Part shown: in pieces, positions 48,304 through 52,985 of the stretch
Layout of the letters: every line of letters begins with the position of its first letter
Position numbering within the stretch: the first letter of the stretch is position 1
From: Deltaproteobacteria bacterium
GTDB lineage: Bacteria > Myxococcota_A > UBA9160 > UBA6930
Reading direction: 5' to 3'
Length of the DNA stretch: 52,985 bases
Assembly (NCBI GenBank): GCA_029261795.1
Contig: JAJDAP010000099.1
Location: forward strand, 1 to 52,985
Program-made: the position numbers and the translations under genes
Notes under the pieces: model-generated
Databases searched by the model: none
Seen by the model: the letters and a program-made list of their open reading frames with translations, nothing else
What the model was told of the DNA's origin: nothing

Positions 48304-49434
48304 ATGGACTTCGCATTCTCAGACGAACAGGACGAGTTCCGCGAGGTGTTGCGACGCTTCTTCGAGGAGCGCTCCGCCCTCGCTGACGTACGAAGGGCCT
48401 TCGAATCCCCGGACGGCTTCGACCGCGGGCTCTGGAAGCAGATGGCCGAGGAACTCGGCCTACAAGGTGTTCACCTGCCCGAAGTGGTCGGTGGCCAGGG
48501 CTTCGGATTCCTCGAACTGGGCATCGTGCTCGAGGAAATGGGCCGCGCCCTGGTCCCGGGTCCCTTTCTCGCCAGCAGCGTGCTCGCCGCCGGTGCGATC
48601 CTGGCCGCCGGCAGCGATGAAGAGCAGAAGACGTGGTTGCCCGGAATCGCGAGCGGCGAACGGCTCGGAGCGCTCGCCCTCGTCGAAGCGAGCGGGAGCT
48701 GGGAGCCCGGCGATGTGGCGACGGAAGCGCGCATCGACGGCGACGCATTGATCCTGAACGGAACCAAGGAGACCGTGCTGTCCGGCGACGTAGCCGACTT
48801 CTTCGTCGTTGCCGCACGGCTTCCCGGAACATCCGGCGATGAGGGCCTGACCCTCGCGCTGGTGGAAGCCCAAGCCCCCGGCGTCAGCGTCACGCCCCTC
48901 GAGGGCCTTGACCTGACCCGACGCCAGGCTCGTGTCGTCTTGGATGGAGCGTGTGCGAAACCCCTGGGCGCGCCGGGCCGCGGCGCCAGCGCTCTGCGCA
49001 CCTGCTTGCTGCATGGTGCCGTCGCACTCGGTGCCGAAGCCGTCGGAGGCGCCGACCACGCCCTCGGCATGGCGGTCGAGTACGCGAAGGTCCGCGTTCA
49101 GTTCGCGCGGCCGATCGGTTCGTTCCAGGGCATCAAGCACATGGTCGCCGAAGTGTTGCGCGACCTCGAACTGGCGCGTGCCGCCGCCTACTGGTCCTGG
49201 TGGGTTGCGGAGGAAGCGGCGTCGGAGTTGGCGGAGGCAGCACCGCTCGCCAAATCCGCATGCGCGGACGCCTATCTTGCGGCGGCCACGGTGAACATCC
49301 AGATCCATGGCGGCATCGGATTCACCTGGGAGCACGACGCGCATCTCTTCTACAAGCGCGCCAAGTCCGTGGAACTCTTGCTCGGTGATTCGACCCAGCA
49401 GCGCGGCGCGCTGGCCACGGCGCTTGGGCTCTAA
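48304..49434 (+). CDS. Acyl-CoA dehydrogenase
   Basis: A 376-residue acyl-CoA dehydrogenase starting MDFAFSDEQDEFREVLRRFF, with RVQFARPIGSFQGIKHMVAEVLRDLE (in pieces) and QIHGGIGFTWEHDAHLFYKRAK at the end. It resembles the degenerate ChsE1-like subfamily and might partner another subunit. The 116 bases before it (48188-48303) are GC-rich without a gene; RBS weak (aaagATG region). Co-transcription with the ligase is likely. Confidence 0.9.
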   Translation: MDFAFSDEQDEFREVLRRFFEERSALADVRRAFESPDGFDRGLWKQMAEELGLQGVHLPEVVGGQGFGFLELGIVLEEMGRALVPGPFLASSVLAAGAILAAGSDEEQKTWLPGIASGERLGALALVEASGSWEPGDVATEARIDGDALILNGTKETVLSGDVADFFVVAARLPGTSGDEGLTLALVEAQAPGVSVTPLEGLDLTRRQARVVLDGACAKPLGAPGRGASALRTCLLHGAVALGAEAVGGADHALGMAVEYAKVRVQFARPIGSFQGIKHMVAEVLRDLELARAAAYWSWWVAEEAASELAEAAPLAKSACADAYLAAATVNIQIHGGIGFTWEHDAHLFYKRAKSVELLLGDSTQQRGALATALGL

Positions 49435-49439
49435 CGCCG

Positions 49440-49964
49440 ATGTCGGGTAGCCGCGATCCGGTTCGGATCGTCGACTACGATCCAGTCTGGCCGATACGGT
49501 TCGAAGCAGAGCGCGAATTGCTAGGCCAGGCCTTCGGCGGTGCCCCGGTCTCGATCGAACACGTGGGAAGCACTGCGGTTCCAGGACTCGCGGCGAAGCC
49601 GATCATCGACATCCTGATCAGTGCCGATTCGCTCGAGGCCTTCGAAGTGCGTGTCCCCGAGCTCGCCCGACTGGGCTACGAGTACGTTCCCGAATTCGAG
49701 GTGGAGCTGCCCATGCGCCGCTACTTCCGAAAGCCTGCGTTGACGGGACGGACCCACCACCTCCACTGTGTCGAGACGGACAGCGCCTTCTGGCGGGACC
49801 ACCTGCTGTTTCGCGATTTCCTTCGAACGCATCCCGATCGCGCCGCGGCCTACGCCGAACTGAAGCGCGAACTCGCCCAACGCTTCAGCCACGATCGCGA
49901 GGCCTACACCCAGGCCAAGACGGCGTTCATCGAGGCGGCGAAGCAGGCCGCTCGGCGCGGCTGA
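49440..49964 (+). CDS. GrpB/UPF0157 family protein
   Basis: A 174-residue protein with the GrpB/UPF0157 signature: IVDYDPVWPIRFEAE, VSIEHVGSTAVPGLAAKPIIDILI and LTGRTHHLHCVE. The family has a nucleotidyltransferase-like fold of uncertain function. It follows the acyl-CoA dehydrogenase by 5 bases and may be a read-through passenger of the operon. Start ATG 49440 without a clear Shine-Dalgarno. Confidence 0.88.
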   Translation: MSGSRDPVRIVDYDPVWPIRFEAERELLGQAFGGAPVSIEHVGSTAVPGLAAKPIIDILISADSLEAFEVRVPELARLGYEYVPEFEVELPMRRYFRKPALTGRTHHLHCVETDSAFWRDHLLFRDFLRTHPDRAAAYAELKRELAQRFSHDREAYTQAKTAFIEAAKQAARRG

Positions 49965-49966
49965 CG

Positions 49967-50902
49967 TTATTCGAGGGGATCTGTCCAGATCTCGATCGAG
50001 GAGTTGACGTCGTAGACCCGCGGAAAGAGGCCACGGCCATCGACGATGCCATCCTCGATTTCCTCGAGGACGGAATCGAGGTCGAGCAGATCGCGCCGGC
50101 GGAGAATCGGCGCGCGTGTATCGATCTGCTTTCCATGGCCACCGACCGAGCGGACGCCGTCAGGAATCGCATCCAAGACGTTCCGGACGCCGCTTCGATA
50201 GTCGTCGAGGGAACTACCGGGAACGAATGCGAATAGCGGGCCCGGGTAGAGGAAGTCGCCGGCGAAGAGCCAGCCGCGTTCCTCGTCGAGCAGCGAAATC
50301 GATTCCGGCGTATGGCCCGGCGTATGAAGGACGCGAAGGCGTCGGCCTCCGAGATCGATCACCTGGCCGGGCGCCCACCATTCCGTAGGCCGGAGATGTG
50401 GCGACTCGTAGCCCTCCACGTAGCCGAGAAATTGCCCGGGTTCCGGTACCAGTACACCATCGGTCAGTTGTTCGCGTACCCCTGCAACATCCATCAACGC
50501 GACCTCGCCGAAGCGAGCGAGGTTCCCGATGTGGTCGTAGTGAAGATGCGAGGGTGCAGCGACTACAGGCAAGGCGGTGACGTCGGCGACGAGACGATCG
50601 AGGGAGCTTCGAACGCCAGGTCCGGTATCGAAGAGAACAGCGCGGGAATCGCCGAGAATCAAGTAGGCGAAGTTGCGCTGGACGAAGCGCGGTTCGCCGA
50701 TCGCGATCGTCCGCTCGTCGAGCCACTCGAGCGTGTAGTAGTCGTCCCACCACTTCACGCCCTGGTCCAGTGCCTCGACATCCAGCAGCGCCGGCGGGTC
50801 CGCCAATGACAACAAGTCGAGCACCACGGTTCGGCGCGCGGCGATGCCGTAGATCAGGCCCGCGACCAGTACCAACCAGAGAATCAGCAGGGCGCGGCGC
50901 AT
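49967..50902 (-). CDS. Metallo-beta-lactamase-fold hydrolase, membrane-anchored
   Basis: A 311-residue protein with one N-terminal helix (LLILWLVLVAGLIYGI) and an MBL fold: SHLHYDHIGN (H119, H121, D123, H124), VLHTPGHTPESISLL and the LFAGDFLYPGPLF. It would be anchored on the outside and hydrolyse a lactone, thioester or similar bond. The ATG at 50902 is preceded at 6 bases by TACGGT, without a Shine-Dalgarno. It is convergent with the GrpB-like gene. Confidence 0.88.
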   Translation of the reverse strand: MRRALLILWLVLVAGLIYGIAARRTVVLDLLSLADPPALLDVEALDQGVKWWDDYYTLEWLDERTIAIGEPRFVQRNFAYLILGDSRAVLFDTGPGVRSSLDRLVADVTALPVVAAPSHLHYDHIGNLARFGEVALMDVAGVREQLTDGVLVPEPGQFLGYVEGYESPHLRPTEWWAPGQVIDLGGRRLRVLHTPGHTPESISLLDEERGWLFAGDFLYPGPLFAFVPGSSLDDYRSGVRNVLDAIPDGVRSVGGHGKQIDTRAPILRRRDLLDLDSVLEEIEDGIVDGRGLFPRVYDVNSSIEIWTDPLE

Positions 50903-50908
50903 GCCCCA

Positions 50909-50914
50909 ACCGTA
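50909..50914 (-). promoter_or_regulatory. -10 hexamer for a leaderless MBL-hydrolase transcript
   Basis: TACGGT on the minus strand (inside TGATACGGT), then TGGGGC, then the ATG at 50902. Confidence 0.52.
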
Positions 50915-50958
50915 TCACGCTCGCCGCCCGGCCTGTCATCCTCGTGCGACGAAACGGC

Positions 50959-50964
50959 TAGCCT
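50959..50964 (+). promoter_or_regulatory. -10 hexamer for a leaderless MFS-transporter transcript
   Basis: TAGCCT, then TGGAAC, then the GTG at 50971. Confidence 0.55.
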
Positions 50965-50970
50965 TGGAAC

Positions 50971-52239
50971 GTGAACGCATCACGACCGCTCCCGGCACTG
51001 CACCGGATGCTGCCGGGAATCTACTACGGCTGGGTCGTCGCGTTCGGCAGCAGTTTGATCTCGTTCGTGGTGGTCGGAGTGGGCTTCTACGGCATGGTCA
51101 TCATGCTCGACGCACTGGTGAGCGAGCGCGGTTGGAATCGCGACGACGTCTCTGCAGTCACGACCTTCTACTGGGTGGTTACTGGCGCCGTGGGTTTGCT
51201 GATCGGCCGCGGCGTTGATCGTCTCGGCGCCCGAGGTTTCATCGCCGCCGGCATCTTGTTGATGGTGACGGCGCTGCTGTGGTTGGGGCGGATCGAGGCT
51301 TCCTGGCAGATCGTTCCGGCCTACGGCTTGCTGGCGCTCGGTTTCGCCATGGCGGGTGCGATCCCGAATGGGGCGATCATCACGCGCTGGTTCGTCGGGT
51401 ATCGGGGCCGGGCGATGACGATCTCACACACCGGCGTCTCCCTCGGCGGCATGCTGCTGGTCCCCCTGGCAACAGGCTGGATCGAGGTCGAGGGGCTTCG
51501 GATGGCGCTCGATCGGATGGCCCTGGCCCTCGTCGTGGTCGGACTTCCGACCGTGGCCTTCGTGCTTCGCTTCGATCCGGCTGAACACGGCCTCGTTGCC
51601 GACGGCGGAGCCCCAAAACAGCCGTTGTCCCTGGCGCTCCAGCCGGAGGCACAGCACGAGGTCTGGAGTCGACGGGCGGTCCTACGCTCGAGGGAATTCC
51701 GCTACCTCGCCGGATCCTATGCCCTGATTTTGTTATGCCAGGTCGGCTACTCGATGCACCAGCTCTCGTTCCTGCGGGAGCGCCTCGAACTCGAGACCGC
51801 CGCGCTCGGCGTTTCATGCGTTGCGTTCGGGAGCCTCTTCGCCCGGCTGGTCCTCGGACCCCTCGCAGACAGGGTCTCGAAGCGTCATCTGGCAGCCGGG
51901 CTGTTCTTGTTCCAGGCAGTGATGATCGTTGCGCTGACCCTGGCGGAGGGTCCAGTCGCCTTGCTGGCCGCGTCCGTAGGCTTCGGGTTCACGGTCGGAA
52001 CGATCTTCATGCTTCAAGCGCTGCTCGTTGGCGAGATATTCGGCCTCGTCTCGTTCGCAACCGCGATGGGCATGCAGCAGGTCGTTTCCCAGGTGGCCAG
52101 CGGCTTCGGACCGCTGGTGCTCGGGCTCCTGGCAACCGCCCATGGCGGCTACGCCCAGGCCCTCTACTGGCTGGCCGGCGGCGCGGTGATCGCAGCACTG
52201 CTCGTGTTGCGCGCCGTGCCGGAGGAGCTGTCGGACTGA
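50971..52239 (+). CDS. MFS transporter (monocarboxylate/OFA-like)
   Basis: A 422-residue transporter with about twelve helices, beginning GIYYGWVVAFGSSLISFVVVG and containing NGAIITRWFVGYRGRAMTISHTGVSLGG, the loop signature of MCT/oxalate-formate-like MFS members. It would import a carboxylate or related hydrophobic acid; the substrate is unknown. The GTG start has TAGCCT 6 bases upstream. It ends 17 bases before a convergent enoyl-CoA hydratase. Confidence 0.9.
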   Translation: MNASRPLPALHRMLPGIYYGWVVAFGSSLISFVVVGVGFYGMVIMLDALVSERGWNRDDVSAVTTFYWVVTGAVGLLIGRGVDRLGARGFIAAGILLMVTALLWLGRIEASWQIVPAYGLLALGFAMAGAIPNGAIITRWFVGYRGRAMTISHTGVSLGGMLLVPLATGWIEVEGLRMALDRMALALVVVGLPTVAFVLRFDPAEHGLVADGGAPKQPLSLALQPEAQHEVWSRRAVLRSREFRYLAGSYALILLCQVGYSMHQLSFLRERLELETAALGVSCVAFGSLFARLVLGPLADRVSKRHLAAGLFLFQAVMIVALTLAEGPVALLAASVGFGFTVGTIFMLQALLVGEIFGLVSFATAMGMQQVVSQVASGFGPLVLGLLATAHGGYAQALYWLAGGAVIAALLVLRAVPEELSD

Positions 52240-52256
52240 ACGCTCCAGATCAGACG

Positions 52257-52985
52257 CTATTCGCCGGTGAAGATCGGGTCGCGCTTTTCCAGGAACGCGC
52301 GCGGTCCCTCGGCGGCATCCTTCGAGGACATCACTTTCATGCCGTGTTCCTGCTCGATGACGAAAGCCTCTTCCTCGCTCATTGCCTCGGTCTCGCGCAA
52401 CGTCGCGAGAATGCCCTTTACGGCAAGCGGACCATTGGACGCGATCCGGTCGGCGATTTCGCGCGCCTTGGCGAGGGCCTGGCCATCGGGGACGACGTGA
52501 TTCACCAGCCCGAGATCGTAGGCGCGCTGGGCAGGGAGGTCCTCGCCAGCCAGCAGCATTTCAGCGGCGACCGCATAACCGATCTGTCGGCGCAGACGGA
52601 CGGCGCTTCCGGCCATCGGGAACAGCCCTCGTTGCACCTCGGTAACCCCGAACATGGCGCTTTCGCCAGCGACCCGGATGTCGGTCCCCTGTAGGATCTC
52701 GGTCCCGCCTGCGCGCGCGAAACCCTCGGCGGCCAGAATCACCGGCTTGCCCGGCCGATAGGTCTTGAGCCAGGCGCCGAAGATCACATGCGGCTCCTTC
52801 TTCACGCGCTCCATGTACGGATTGTCCGAGACGCCCGAGCGCATCTTGCCGATCTCACCGAGATCCATCCCGGCACAGAAGGTGCTGCCCCGCCCGGTGA
52901 GAATTCCGACCCGGAGATCGTCATCCCCGTCGAGCCGAACCCACGCGTCGTACAGCCGACACATCACCTCGGTATTCACCGCATT
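52257..52985 (-). CDS. Enoyl-CoA hydratase/isomerase family protein (5' end outside window)
   Basis: 243 residues of a crotonase-fold enzyme, missing about the first 20 residues. Visible: RGSTFCAGMDLGEIG (oxyanion hole), ARAGGTEILQGTDIRVAGESAMFGVTEVQRGLFPMAGSAVRL (in pieces). The Glu in TEVQRG lies near the catalytic position of hydratases, so hydratase activity is plausible. The reading starts N-A-V-N-TEV, typical of the region just after the first strand. Confidence 0.9.
   Translation of the reverse strand, partial: NAVNTEVMCRLYDAWVRLDGDDDLRVGILTGRGSTFCAGMDLGEIGKMRSGVSDNPYMERVKKEPHVIFGAWLKTYRPGKPVILAAEGFARAGGTEILQGTDIRVAGESAMFGVTEVQRGLFPMAGSAVRLRRQIGYAVAAEMLLAGEDLPAQRAYDLGLVNHVVPDGQALAKAREIADRIASNGPLAVKGILATLRETEAMSEEEAFVIEQEHGMKVMSSKDAAEGPRAFLEKRDPIFTGE

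Noticed and set aside
1..52985. tRNA, rRNA, CRISPR array or insertion sequence
   Set aside because: No cloverleaf, conserved rRNA stretch, regularly spaced repeat or transposase reading frame was seen on either strand.

Overview
The window is GC-rich, densely coded chromosomal DNA with no rRNA, tRNA, phage or CRISPR. Two cytochromes P450, F420-type enzymes, many acyl-CoA enzymes, a PilZ protein and a SelW-type selenoprotein read through an in-frame TGA suggest an uncharacterised, probably aerobic soil or marine lineage of the old deltaproteobacterial or Binatota/Myxococcota kind. That placement is an inference and is weak. Actinobacteria fit less well, mainly because of the selenoprotein, although the catabolic genes look actinobacterial.

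Layout. 1-5.1 kb: a partial acetyltransferase, an NTF2-like protein, an enoyl-CoA hydratase, and a P450-GST-P450 group. 5.1-13 kb: a metallo-beta-lactamase-fold lipoprotein, two split-barrel-like exported proteins, an LLM flavin oxidoreductase, an ion channel, a HAD protein, a PilZ protein and small membrane proteins. 13-17 kb: pyrE, methyltransferase, the SelW selenoprotein, GNAT, an MTH1-type Nudix hydrolase, a lipase. 17-23 kb: small membrane proteins and lipoproteins (truncated aquaporin, DUF2164, DUF1145, DUF1499). 23-28.6 kb: a P-loop kinase, VOC proteins, a methyltransferase broken by an in-frame TAG, an SDR, an F420-type nitroreductase, carbonic anhydrase, a CPBP protease. 28.6-31.6 kb: an accessory-looking stretch of small unrelated genes, including a GNAT gene with an internal deletion and possible attC-like ends.

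31.6-49.4 kb is the centrepiece. A TetR regulator resembling KstR is followed by an eight-gene operon. Its first five genes match, family by family, the steroid side-chain igr operon of mycobacteria: a FadE29/ChsE2-like dehydrogenase, a ChsH2-like MaoC-DUF35 hydratase, a ChsE1-like dehydrogenase, a ChsH1-like hydratase and an Ltp2-like aldolase. Then come a thiolase, an Hsd4A-like SDR and an F420-type LLM oxidoreductase. A glycosyltransferase-like membrane protein and an SGNH hydrolase separate this from a second operon: two DUF35 proteins, Ltp4-like and Ltp3-like aldolases, an acyl-CoA ligase and another acyl-CoA dehydrogenase. The regulator and both operons each have an upstream palindrome matching the KstR consensus TNNAACNNGTTNNA, so the whole locus reads as one steroid (sterol side-chain) catabolic regulon outside its classical host group. 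Ligation, dehydrogenation, hydration and retro-aldol cleavage of the C22 steroid-CoA side chain would all be encoded here; no ring-degradation genes are visible.

A second window-wide pattern is promoter architecture. At least ten genes lacking a Shine-Dalgarno sequence have a TAnnnT hexamer 6-7 bases upstream of an ATG or GTG, the geometry of leaderless transcripts. 49.4-53 kb holds a GrpB-family protein, an MBL-fold hydrolase, an MFS transporter and a partial enoyl-CoA hydratase. No gene-free stretch exceeds 300 bases; the longest gaps (30847-31086, 30243-30462, 31435-31639, 27572-27761, 43289-43466) are covered in the entries below.
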